64,000 bases of DNA from Nipponacmea schrenckii (taxonomy: Eukaryota; Mollusca; Gastropoda; Lottiidae): NCBI GenBank assembly GCA_030562195.1, contig JAUJPP010000007.1, positions 15,559,769 through 15,623,768 of the forward strand, given 5' to 3'. Under the pieces are notes generated by a model. It saw nothing but the letters and a program-made list of their open reading frames with translations. It was not told the origin of the DNA and did not search any database. Within the stretch, counting starts at the first letter, position 1. Every line of letters begins with the position of its first letter. Made by a program: the position numbers and the translations under genes. Positions 22,154-34,500 of this stretch are shown piece by piece.

Positions 22154-23988
22154 GTAGCTCAGGGATAAGCACGGAAGATGGCAATAGTTAAATATAACAC
22201 AATATTTTTACTGTATAAATGTAGATCAGGGCTGTTGATCTAGCTGAATTTGCCATATATGTCTGAGTGAACTACAAAAATGGAATTATTGTAGTCTGAG
22301 GACAATTCTTTAAAGAAATATGCTATATTTTGGTAATATTTTATGTGCTAAAATGGCCGAAACTGAATTAACAGCCTTGAAAAAAAAATTTAAATAAGGA
22401 AATAAATAAATCAAATTATTATTTTAATCTAGAGTAAAAAAAATATCTAGTAAATGAATTAATCAAATTGGAAATTTGATGCATAAAATCTAGGAAATAT
22501 TTTTTTTTTAAATTTAAGAAAAACTAACAATAAAAAGCTAGGACTAAAAAAACTGCTTTAGTGAAAAATTAGAGAGATGGATTTTCTATTTTAGAAATCT
22601 AGAACTTGATGCATTTAAATCTAGAAGAGAAAAGTTTTTTTTGATAAAATTCAAGAAATTTTTTAATTAGATATCAAACTCTTAAATTATAAAATCTAGA
22701 AATGTGATTGAAAAGTCTTTAAAACTAACAATGAAAAGCTAGAACTAGAAAATTGCTTGATCAATACTTCAGTAAAATTATAGCAAAGGATTTCTATTTG
22801 AGTTTTATGATTTTACTGTATAAAATAAACGACATATTAAGTTCTATATATATTATATGTAATCGTAGTAGAGAATTTCCTGTTTGCTGCTTGCCATATT
22901 GTGCCAATATTATGTTACAGCTAAAACCTAATTTTTTTTTTCATTTTTTTAGACTCCGTGTTGATTTTACTTTCAAAATCATGAATAGACATGAAAATCA
23001 ATCTATGTAAAGTTCTGTCTTCCCTTCGTTGATTGTTGTAGATTTAATTAAATCATGCATTTAAAACTCTTTTCAGACATATTTTGAAAAATAGAGTTTC
23101 CTATGTAGATTTTCTTGTGATTCGAATTTCGAACTTCTTCAAAAGGTCTGTAAGATTCATCTTAAAAATGAAACTAAATTCCTTGATCTTTTGTAAACCG
23201 AGTTTTTTGATTTGGTTATTACATTCTTGTCAGTAATATTTGTTTAATTTTAGCTTTTTTGGAAATTAATCTGATCTCAAAATTCTGTCTGTGAACTTTG
23301 ATACAAATATTTAAAAATACGTCATGTAAATCTTCACTTAAATGGAAAGTTGTCATGACACCAACGTTTTCAACACAGTTAATAACCTTGTTTCTTATAG
23401 GAATTGTAAGGTAAAGTTACAGAATGATTTTAAATGTTGAATTACAAACTGAAGGTCTAATATTACAAGAGCTAATAGTTATAAGCCCAAATCTGCCTAA
23501 GTTAATGGAATTGAGAAAAGCATTTCCTACAGTTAAGACTTTGTCAAATGGAAATTATTTCATCTCTGATTTATGCTGTTTGATTGATAATTTACACAAT
23601 ATTTGTATTATATTAATACAAAACTAAACCACAAAAAATTGGACTTTCATTAACCTTTAGGCATTCAACATCAGAGTATGGTGAAGATTCTTAATCACTT
23701 TTAGATTATTTACAAGACCATGTGAATTCAACAATCAACTCTTTAAAGACTGGAATAGATTTTTGAGGAATTTCTTTTAGTTGGTATTTACTAAAAAGCA
23801 ATATAAAACTTAATAATACAGACCCAATTTTAAAATTCTTTCCTGCACATATCAAATATGACGAGATTACAAAATGTCTTTTACCTGAGTTTGAAATATT
23901 AATATTGTCTGGCTAAAGAGAGATTTTCTATTAAGATCAAGTATTAGTTAATGATCAGCATTGTACTTAATATATTATATGCTTTTTA

Positions 23989-24650
23989 TAGGGCTGGACA
24001 ATACTGCTACAAAATCCCCTTATTCTATTTGATGTTTTAGAATATTTGATATTTCTGAATATCATGTTATATATTAGAATATTTGATATGACTCTGAATA
24101 TCATGTTATATATTAGAATATTTGATATTACTCTGAATATCATGTTATATATTAGAATATTTGATATGACTCTGAATATCATGTTATATATTAGAATATT
24201 TGATATTTCTGGATATCATGTTATATTTTAGAATATTTGATATGACTCTGAATATCATGTTATGTTTTAGAATATTTGATATTTCTGAATATCATGTTAT
24301 ATTTTAGAATATATGATAGTTCTGAATATCATGTTATATTTTAGAATATTTGATAGTTCTGAATATCATGTTATATTTTAGAATATTTGATATTTCTGAA
24401 TATCGTGTTATATTTTAGAATATTTTGATATAACTCTGAAAGTAATGTTTTATTTTAGAATATTTGATGACTCTGAATATCATATTATATTTCAGAATAT
24501 TTTGATCAATTTCTTGATATGATTTATTATTAAATATCATTATCTATTTTCGAATATTGTGAAATATTTCTGAATAGCCTGATTTATTTTTGTTGAGGGA
24601 AATTTCATTGTATTATTTTAATCAAATCAACTCAGTATTGTCCAGCCCTG
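23989..24650. mobile_element. hAT-like MITE with internal minisatellite
   Basis: Perfect 16-bp terminal inverted repeats: GGGCTGGACAATACTG at 23991-24006 and CAGTATTGTCCAGCCC at 24633-24648. The right end extends to CAGCCCTG, so the element reads CAGGGCTGGACAAT from that end, as in many hAT elements. No clear 8-bp target duplication was found. The interior is nearly all a 37-bp repeat. No transposase. Confidence 0.65.
24035..24500. repeat. 37-bp AT-rich minisatellite, about 13 copies
   Basis: Unit built from GAATATCATGTTATATTTTA and GAATATTTGATATTTCT. It is partly self-complementary, which is why small ORFs with repeated INMLYIRIFD-like or IFRVISNILI-like peptides appear on both strands. These are not genes. 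Confidence 0.95.
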
Positions 24651-26799
24651 TTGTTCTAATAAGTTATACATATATAATACTCAGTTATTCATTCCACTGT
24701 TATATTACCATTTGATAATGCACAAATGAAATTCACTGCTTTTGTACAATATAACAAAGAGTTGCTGATGGGATTTTATTTCCCTGATCTTGGTTCTTAA
24801 GTATACAAATACAATTGTGAAAACATCCCTGTTTAAATATTTTAAAATAATTCCGGTTAAAGAGTCTAGGCATATGTCTTTTCAATATATTGCAGAGTGT
24901 CAAGTCATCAATTAACTTAACTATTTCAAAATTTGGACACATTGATTTGAAGGCTTAAATTTCAACAGTAAACTTTATTAGCTTAGCTCAAAAATTCCAG
25001 TTTCTTAGACTAAGGTATAATTGGTCAAAAGAATGGCAAATCTGTCCCTGTAAGGTTTGATGTCTCTTAAAGAACATTAACTCAACAGCCCTTTATTTTG
25101 AATGACGTGATAGATATTTTTATAAGCAATTTTTAGTCAATAACCGTAAATGCTTGCAAAACTATTTGTCCAATTACTTCTGTACTTCTGGGACAGTAGT
25201 AAGCTTGGAACTAAACAGGACTTCCTTATGACTGTTGCTACATCAGGGGCAGGATATTAATAAACTGAATTATGCGGATTGAATTAATTTTTTATCAGAG
25301 CTCTTTCTACAAGACCCTATCAAACACAGTCTAGATTCGAAAAATTCAATATCCAGCAGAAAACCCAATTAAAAGCACAAAAAGATTTCATTAAAGTTTA
25401 TATAGATATTATAACTAAGTTTATATACCTTATTATAAATTGAGGGCATGTAAATCTTTTAAAGCGTATTAACGCTTAAAAATCAAAATTTGATGTAGAA
25501 ATCTTAAGCTTAAATAACGAAAAAAAAAAAAATAATGGTGCACCTTTAGATATAATTTGTACATTTTTCACTTACTACAAAATTTGTCCTTTCTTAATTT
25601 TGGTAATGAATTGTATATATTATATATATATTGTTCTGATTGTCACCATGGAATTGAGGATCTGTTAAGGTGAAACTAGGGGAAGTTGTGATAAATGGCA
25701 GCTCACCAATATATTTTTGATAGAAATGTCCTGATATACCTTTTAGAAACCCCAATCCCCCTTCATTCTCTGTCACATATATAGTAAGTGTTTCATGCTA
25801 ATAAATGTTGTACAAAGTGTAAGAAAATCTAGCAAATACTCTCTTTTCACTTTGGTTTGAATCTTTGTGGATGAAAAGTACACCAGATTTTAATCTGAGA
25901 AGAGCCAATGGCAGAAAAAACAGAGGTGAATTGCAAATTAATTAGACTGACCAATTAATGTCCAATTTCTCATTTTTGATCTTAATTTGATATCTTGAAC
26001 AGATCTTTTTGGGACTTTTGTTGTAAAGTACAGTATTGTTATATGTTCATGTACATCTTTTAATGTACACTGTATATGTTAGATAAAGCCAGTATATGTA
26101 CATAATTTTAATGTACATATTTATCCTTTATGCTTAAAAATTTATTGTTAGAACATGTGAAATAAGTAGATTTATGTTTGCTGTCATGCTCTCATTTTCA
26201 TGTCACCTTAACAGATCTTCCTATGTCTTTAAAAATCCTTATTCAAATACATAGTACTATCCTGTCAATGGAATGAAAAGTTGCTATACGAAAATGCTCT
26301 TATTGCGTCAAAAAATAAAATCAAAAGCATTATAATTTGATGTAAATGTACCTGTAAATTGTATAGGCAAGTTCTGATTTGCTGATCCATAGAGCCTTCC
26401 AGTGACATCCAACAAACATCAGAATGCCTTGGAATCAGTTAATCAGAAATTGCATGTTAACAATCACACCATATTCTGATGGTATTGATTTTGGTTTAGT
26501 CTGACCAAATGGTTTTTGCAATTATCAAAAAATCAGATTTCTTAAATAATATGGTTCTTTTTTCTGATTATTTTGTTTCTTGATTTGAAAACAACAAAAT
26601 TAACCATGGATCAAGCAACTTTTTATTTCAATTTACAATAAAGAATACCTATTTTCCTACAACTGTGAGGAGGAAATGACATTTTGTGCCAGGTTGGCTT
26701 GATTTATTTTTAAATATGTGTGAGTGATAAATTCTGTGAATAATCTGTCACAAAGGATTTAATTAGATTCAAGAGTGAATATTTAAACTAATATCATTG

Positions 26800-26935
26800 G
26801 CCATCATTCTCCAGGATTGAAGGAATACAGTAATCTGATTGGATAAGATAACTAAATTTCATATGAAATTTAGTGATTGACCAATCAGATGATTGGAACA
26901 CTCTTCAAGTTTTCAAAATAATGGTTCCTGATCCG
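26800..26935. mobile_element. Palindromic GATTGG-type MITE, diverged copy
   Basis: Inverted pair around 26850-26880: TAAATTTCATATGAAATTTA forms the centre and CTGATTGG / CCAATCAG the flanks. Similar to the elements at 30660, 46920 and 59290. Confidence 0.5.
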
Positions 26936-27242
26936 CATAAAGGAAAATTTTTATCTTGGTTTCAAATCTAATAGTTTTCCTCTTCACAGTTATCAATTAT
27001 GTTTTTAAAATGCATATAGCGCTACCTTTATATTTTTCTTTTAAGATATTTTTTAATTTATTCACTTTTAAGGTTATCACAGGGCACATAAATTTTTATT
27101 CTTTCTGAATGAAATAGCTGTTAAACTACCCTTAGAATTTCTATTTTTGAAAGTAAAATTGTACTTATTATATTGTACTTAGCTGATAAGTGACAGTTTA
27201 TTTGTAAAGGGTTTCATCTTTTAAAACTGTAAATAACTGTGA

Positions 27243-27288
27243 AATAAAACAATGTATTGTCTGTTATCAGTAGAAAGGCAAAAATAAA
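27243..27288 (+). other. Candidate FAM53 polyadenylation signals
   Basis: Two AATAAA hexamers (27243-27248 and 27283-27288) sit at the end of about 5 kb without coding exons and just before the 34-bp repeat array, so the FAM53 3' UTR may run to about 27.3 kb. Another AATAAA near 22400 would give a very short UTR. The choice is unproven. Confidence 0.3.
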
Positions 27289-27484
27289 AGTTGAAAAACA
27301 GTTGGTTTGATTTATTGCATTCAATAATGCTGAAGGGTCACCATAGAAAACAAATATAACTGAAAAGGAAACTTTAAGAAGGAAACATCTACATTTTAAA
27401 AGGAAAACACCTGAAGTTCAAAGTTAAGGATCCTATCTAGTTGGTCCTTCGCTTAACCTCTTGGCATTCTTCTAGACCCCTGTG

Positions 27485-29075
27485 TATCAAGTAGCCATAA
27501 TAGCTCCTAGATTAGCAAGGAGCCATAACTGTAATAGCTCCTAGATAAGCAAGGAGCCATAACCATAATAGCTCCTAGATTAGCAAGGAGCCATAACTGT
27601 AATAGCTCTTAGATAAGCAAGGAGCCATAACTGTAATAGCTCTTAGATAAGCAAGGAGCCATAACCGTAATAGCTCTTAGATAAGCAAGGAGCCATAACC
27701 ATAATAGCTCCTAGATTAGCAAGGAGCCATAAATGTAATAGCTCTTAGATAAGCAAGGAGCCATAACTGTAATAGCTCCTAGATTAGCAAGGAGCGATAA
27801 ATGTAATAGCTCCTAGATAAGCAAGGAGCCATAACTGTAATAGCTCCTAGATTAGCAAGGAGCCATAACCATAATAGCTCCTAGATAAGCAAGGAGCCAT
27901 AACTGTAATAGCTCCTAGATTAGCAAGGAGCCATAACTGTAATAGCTCCTAGATTAGCAAGGAGCCATAACTGTAATAGCTCCTAGATTAGCAAGGAGCC
28001 ATAACTGTAATAGCTCCTAGATAAGCAAGGAGCCATAAATGTAATAGCTCCTAGATTAAGCAAGGAGCCATAACTGTAATAGCTCCTAGATTAAGCAAGG
28101 AGCCATAACTGTAATAGCTCCTAGATTAGCAAGGAGCATAACTGAATAGCTCCTAGATTAGCAAGGAGCCATAACTGTAATAGCTCCTAGATAAGCAAGG
28201 AGCCATAACCATAATAGCTCCTAGATTAGCAAGGAGCCATAACTGTAATAGCTCTTAGATAAGCAAGGAGCCATAACTGTAATAGTTTCTAGATTAACAA
28301 GGAGATAACTATACTCTACATTACAAGGGTCATAATAATGATCTTAGATTAGCAAGGAGCCATAACTGTAATAGCTCTTAGATTAACAAGGAGCCATAAC
28401 TGTAATAGCTCCTTAGATTAACAAGGAGCCATAACTGTAATAGTCTTAGATTAGCAAGGAGCCATAACTGTAATAGCTCCTAGATTAACAAGGAGCCATA
28501 ACTGTAATAGCTCCTAGATTACAAGGAGCCATAACTGTAATAGCTCTTAGATTAACAAGGAGCCATAACTGTAATAGCTCTTAGATAAGCAAAGAGCCAT
28601 AACTGAATAGATCTTAGATTAGCAAGGAGCCATAAGAATGTAAAGACATTTTAAAGCATTTAGCAAGGAGCCATAACTGTAATAGTCCTAGATTAGCAAG
28701 GAGCCATAACCGTAATAGCTCCTAGATTAGCAAGGAGCCATAACTGTAATAGCTCCTAGATTAGCAAGGAGCCATAACTGTAATAGCTCCTAGATTAGCA
28801 AGGAGCCATAACTGTAATAGCTCCTAGATTAGCAAGGAGCCATAACTGTAATAGCTCTTAGATTAGCAAGGAGCCATAACTGTAATAGCTCTTAGATTAA
28901 GAAGGAGCCATAACCGTAATAGCTCCTAGATTAACAAGTAGCCATAACTGTAATAGCTCCTAGATTAACAAGGAGCCATAACTGTAATAGCTCTTAGATT
29001 AGCAAGGAGCCATAACCGTAATAGCTCCTAGATTAGCAAGGAGCCATAACTGTAATAGCTCTAAGATAGGAATTC
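27485..29075. repeat. 34-bp hairpin minisatellite, about 45 copies
   Basis: The unit contains GCTCCTAGATTAGCAAGGAG followed by CCATAACTGTAATA. Within each unit GCTCCT and AGGAGC are perfect inverted repeats around a 9-base loop, so every copy can form a hairpin. Variants alternate GATTAGC with GATAAGC and CTCCTAG with CTCTTAG; the CTCTTAG form weakens the stem. Degenerate copies run out to about 29115. No ORF of note. Confidence 0.97.
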
Positions 29076-29520
29076 AAACGAGCAATAATAGCTGCTATAA
29101 TACAAAGGAGCCATGATAGCTGTTTGAATACCAAGGGTATGCGTCTACATTTAAGTTGTGAGAAAAGAAAACAATCAATATTCAGCAGTTATATTTTATA
29201 TACATGTATACATCATATGACATACAATTCACTGAACATAAAGCAAGGCAGGATGGTAATAACATCATATAACGGATATCATTATCTAAACACAGTTTTT
29301 GTTCAGGTACACTTCTCAAATATTAATGCAAGCTTTTATTATATGTTTAACAATGGAGTTGCATGATACTTGATATCATAAGCAATTACATCTGACAAAA
29401 TATTTTTGATGTGAATACACAGATTACATACAGGGTGCAGAACTATATTAAAATATATATATACAATTTACAATAACAAATACAGAGAAACTTCCATATA
29501 CTTATACAATTATTACTTTA

Positions 29521-29692
29521 TATGGAAGCCGATAGCGGCCATTTGTTAAACTCGCGTAAGTCCCCGGATTTCAAAGTCGACAACTCGCGGATTTCAAGGC
29601 CCGCCATTTCGAATTTCCGCGGAGTTGTCGACTTTGAAATCCGGCGACTTTGAGACATTGAAAAAAGAGGATGGCCGCTATCGGCTTCCATA
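29521..29692. mobile_element. GC-rich palindromic MITE, 172 bp
   Basis: Termini TATGGAAGCCGATAGCGGCC and the exact inverse GGCCGCTATCGGCTTCCATA. A second inverted pair inside (GGATTTCAAAGTCGACAACT / AGTTGTCGACTTTGAAATCC) makes almost the whole element a foldback. It is flanked by ACTTTA on both sides (29515-29520 and 29693-29698); if the TA is counted as target, the flanks are TA instead. The GC and CpG content stands out from the AT-rich surroundings. Confidence 0.8.
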
Positions 29693-31406
29693 ACTTTAAG
29701 ACATGTCTACCAATTAGTACTTAACAATTTATCATTGATATTTTCTGAACTATTTACAACAACTCAAATGAATGATGTACAACAACAAAACATTGAACTA
29801 TTCTGGATATACAATGCAAAATTTTGATCTGTGCTTTAAAGACAAGCATGAGTTTTATAACGGACATATAGCACAAAGAAATATGAATTTACATAAACAT
29901 GAAAGTACTCTATAATATTGAGGTAAAATTTGAACTAAAAGTCAGAAGAAGGGTTTTTATCATTATGTAGGGAACAATTTATGTAGTTTATTATTTCAGA
30001 TTTTTGGATAATTTATAACATAATCACAATCATATATTTGAATTTGATGTAGAATAAATAGTTATAATTTAGATATATTTTCATATCACAAAATGCAGCT
30101 TATGATTGGATTGTGCCCTAGAAATACAGTCAATATGAGCCCTCAATACAGATACTGTAAACACAACAGCTTATAGTTAATAAAACCTTTCTGATTAGCT
30201 GTATTTGGTAGTGTACAATCCAATCAAAATGTTACATTAACAACCTTCTGTGATACAAGAAAAGTGTTAATGATGTCAGGGTATTAAATAGAGATTTTAA
30301 TAGCATGACATTGTGAAGAAGAGTACATGTATATCAAAGAATTGTGTGATATCAGAACAGCGTCCCATCTTTAATTTGCTAAATTCTCTCAAATGTTTTC
30401 TTTTCAATTCAACATTGTCATGTAAATTCAACAGCAATGGGAATAAAGGTGGCAGGTTTTTATTATGAAGTACTAAAGTTAAAATAGATCTCTATTAGTT
30501 GGGACTGTGTACAGGTACACTTACACTAGTAATCAGTGCTTATATTATGAATATATATATTGAGACAATAGGTATAGTCATAAATATACATATGGTAAGC
30601 TTACTAAAAAGACTAGTCAATTGTTAAGTTGATATTTAATCAGTTCATCCTCCAGATCTGGGACCTGTTTCACAAAATTTTAACAAAGATACAATCAAGA
30701 TTTTAAGAAATACAGTAACCTGATTGGTTAATAAAAACTCAATTTTAGTGATTGACCAATCTGACCATCGGAACACTAAAATCATCCTAATCTAAGTTTT
30801 CGTGAAACAGGCTCCTGGTTCAAAACCAATGTTATATGGTTCAAATTGTTTCTGTCAGCTGACCAGCTAAAAGTAATTTAATCCTGAATTTGGGTTCAGG
30901 TTTAAACTGTATGTTTATAACCTGATTAAAGGAAGACATCATCTTAGAACATAATAGCTTTGACCAAAGAATAGAATTGTTATATAAACATGTTTCAAAA
31001 TTATTTATTTCAATGGATTATTACTTAGTTCTATGGATGTATTGATTAAAGAGGGATTCTGTCACATTGTTTTCACACCAGATAAGTCCACTGAAGAATA
31101 AGACTTATTCCCGTCATATGCCTTTAAGTATACAGTACAAAGGTTAATCTTTTTAATATTTGCTGTTCTAACTAATAGAGGTAAATTTAATTCAGAATTC
31201 TGACTATTTTCACATAATATTATCGAAAATAACATTTTCATATTTCAATATTGGTCACAGCCAGAGCCTGTGCATTCGTAGTCTTGTTAACAATGCAAAG
31301 CAACAAGTAATGTTATGAAGTGAATTCGTAGTCGATAATGTTTTGATTTATGAAAAGGGTCGATAAATTAATAAAAGTGAGTTGAGCTAAAATAAAAACT
31401 GTTACT
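29693..31406. other. Intergenic DNA between convergent FAM53 and YKT6
   Basis: No coding exon recognised. It contains a palindromic MITE (30660-30815) and a degenerate TTAA-family copy at about 30926-31130. The YKT6 3' UTR must end somewhere here; I see no decisive polyadenylation signal. Confidence 0.4.
30660..30815. mobile_element. Palindromic MITE with GGGACCTGTTTCAC ends
   Basis: Left end GGGACCTGTTTCACAAAA, right end TTTTCGTGAAACAGGCTCC, near-perfect inverse. Inside, CTGATTGGTTAATAAAAACT and TAGTGATTGACCAATC form a second inverted pair. 156 bp, non-coding. Related diverged copies at about 26800, 46920 and 59290. Confidence 0.7.
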
Positions 31407-31544
31407 TCATAATATAACACAACAAGAATTAGTCTTTTTGGCCGTTTTGTAGAAAGTCTTTGACTGCATACTCAAACCTTCTGACTTCTCAACTAAATCA
31501 TCTAATTTTTCACCTCTTTCTAATACTTGTTCCATTGTATTATA
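31407..31544 (-). CDS. YKT6: YKT6 coding exon 6 and stop
   Basis: 45 residues plus [23 protein letters not shown]..., [17 protein letters not shown]. Acceptor ATTTTGTAG. The first residue is Tyr where vertebrates have His (HNTM). Confidence 0.96.
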   Translation of the reverse strand, partial: YNTMEQVLERGEKLDDLVEKSEGLSMQSKTFYKTAKKTNSCCVIL

Positions 31545-34500
31545 CTACAAAATATAATTTTAGAAAAAAATTATTTTGATTTTTGTTGGACTATCTTAAC
31601 TAGCTTGACCTTTTGTAAGGCATGGGCGCAGCGTCAAATAATTTATTTAACAACAAACATTTTTTCCCAATAACATCATAATCCACACACAGTTTTTGCT
31701 CTCTCGGTTAACCAAGCATTTGTACTGACAGCTCCATTCATTACAGTTTTTCCCGACCGATCTCACATTTTACCGATATATTCAGTCCTATACCCTGTTT
31801 TTTAGGAATTTATGATGGGATAAGCTTGCATTCAAATATTAGTAAATAAAATATTACCCAATTTTTATGGAAAGCGCCGTATTATCAAGTATCGATACAC
31901 ATGGTCATGTGCAATCTTGATACATTGATTCAACGATATATCTTGCCAACACTAATCAAGGTGTCCAAATGTCAACTTCACTCCTAGCTCTGTAAGCTCT
32001 GAATCACAGTGTTTTACAGTAGAATTAGTATATAAAATACTTACTAAAATAATTTTGGTCTCATCTAAATCAGACTGGATTCTGGTCATGGCATCTGACT
32101 GTTTTGGATCCTAAAAGATAATTCAATATATTATAGTATGATGTTATAGACAAATATTTAAATGGTATGTTGAAATGAAGTGATATAGGCCTACAAACTT
32201 TTATCAAATACAAAATTTATCTTTCTTAAAAGCTTTTAACAACTGTTTCTGCTTCAAAAGCATTTTAAAAGTATTGTATGAAGCCTTAAAGGGACGGATT
32301 CACCATCCATTTGACCAATGATACCAGAATTCTCAGAAACAAACAATTTTAGCTAAGCTTATCAGTAATAAATCTTTTCCACTCATAGTAGATTCTTTAT
32401 TCTATAATGTTCATTATGTTCACTCTCTGCCTCTCAATAAGACCTAGTATCTTGACACCCGTCTTGTTTAAGAATATGAACCACAATAAAAAAGAAAGGA
32501 AACAAGGTACATTAAAGTTTTCGACCTACCTGATATTTCTCTAGGTGATCAGGTAAAGTGGTAAAATTGACTTCACTGTAAAATAAAGAAGCATGATAAT
32601 TTATACTAAAAAAACATCTCAGTTCAAACTTACTTAAAGAATGCTGTATCTAAGAATAAACACTTAATAAATTGATGAAGCATTTTTCAATAATTACTTT
32701 TTTTTGTGAGTTTTACAGATTTTACAAGGCTTCTGTTACTTTATGATACCAGGTAAGTTCACTGATGAATATATACTCATATTGATTAAATTTTATGTCC
32801 ATTCTAAGACACAGTATCACTTTAAAAGAATTATGTTTTAATTAATTATTATTTTAAAAAGTTGGCAATTATGCTTTTTAGGTGACAACCTTGACAAATA
32901 ATAACGACAGCATATTGGTTTTACTCCATTGAAAAAATAAATCAAATTTCACACTTTTTGCCTTTACCTTTTTTTACAGAATACAACATAATTAAAAAAA
33001 AAAATTAATATCCAAGTGCTATTATGTGGTGAATCCATTCAATATATTTTGATTTAACTTTTGAAGTAAGTTGATATCCATATTCATAACAAAAACTTTA
33101 TCTTAAATACAAGACTTACCTTTCCTTTAAAACTGGCCATTGTTGTTGAGATATTTTAGAACTAAATTCATCTAAAACCTTGAAATAATAAAAAGCAACA
33201 TCCTTTAATCTATGAACTTTCATTAAAATCTTAATACACGTACAGAGGTGGAAATCATTACTTTGAAATATGAAATTAACGTAGCTCTTATCAATATACA
33301 CCAAAGTATTCAATAGGTATTCCACATAGAGAGGTTTCATCAATAATATTAAGGAATTACATTATAATAGTATAGGCTGGCAGAGAGAGCCAGAAAAAAA
33401 CCTCAAGATCAGTTCTAGAAGCAATAGTATTACAATACAGTAGTACAATTTCAATTCCTTATTTTTGTTTATTGTTGGTGTCTAAATAGTTTTGACTGGT
33501 GGATAAAGCCATTTATTTTGCAATGAAAAATAAAATAACTCATTTTTTGGTTTGTTAAACTAAGGTTATGTAGTGCCAGTGGTGAAGTTTTAAGCTATTT
33601 ATCACATATATTCAAACAGTACTCTTCCCCCAATTAGAATCACTTTCACAAGACAGAGTATCGACAGACACATTATCCGATGGTCGTATCACTCTGCTAG
33701 GGGTTTTGAAATTGATATTCATTAGACATGGATTCTGTATAAAATGCTGTGATTGGTTGAAATGAACAGTACGCGATCTCAGTATAAATCTATATAGGTT
33801 ACCATGGAGATCATCATAAAAATAACAAAACCAAATTTTAATCTTATTCTTTATAATCTTTAATCTATATTAATTTGAAAACTTTTCCTTATGATTGCTT
33901 TTAAATACCGTAGCTGAAATACTGAAAGAATACTCACTCTGTTAATTAAAGTATGAGCAACTCTCTGTGGATATTCATGATCAGCTATAACAACACCAGC
34001 TAGATTGTCACTACGAACAGATACATGGCAAATATACTCTTGTTCTTTAACAGAGGCTCTAGAACACTGAGCTGTTCTTTCTACTATAATTTTACTGGTA
34101 AAGTCCATAAACTCTTTGATGCTGAAATAACAAATTATAATATAAAGATAGCCATGCAAATCAAGGTGACGTACGCCAACCAGCAGCTTTGATTGCAAGT
34201 AAAAATCATCGTTTGTTCTCCATTAACATTCGCTTCAAGTCTATTCTATAGAAAATTTTGAACCGGCAAAATAAAAAGAATCAGTAAATCTTGGGGTAAA
34301 TTTAAAAAAATACTTAGTAGAAATTTTATTTATTCTAAAGATGTGTCTTTTCATTTGGCTATTGTCATGGAGAAATTCTCAAAAGCTAATGAAACAAAAG
34401 TGTGTGGGAGCAACTACCAAATAAAGTGTCATTTTGTGTCTGGTGCTGAACATGCCATTATACAATCTGTATACTAACAGACATGGCCAGATTTGTTGAA

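Larger units (their letters stand above)
22154..27480. other. FAM53 3' UTR and/or downstream DNA
   Basis: No coding exon recognised. The first kilobase is extremely A/T-rich with repeated AAATCTAGAA-type words. It holds a hAT-like element with an internal minisatellite (23989-24650) and a palindromic GATTGG-type element (about 26800-26935). Possible polyadenylation signals are at 27243 and 27283. Confidence 0.45.

Noticed and set aside
27485..29075. CRISPR-like appearance of the regular repeats
   Set aside because: Units are contiguous with no unique spacers, and the DNA is clearly a eukaryotic nuclear genome with spliced genes.
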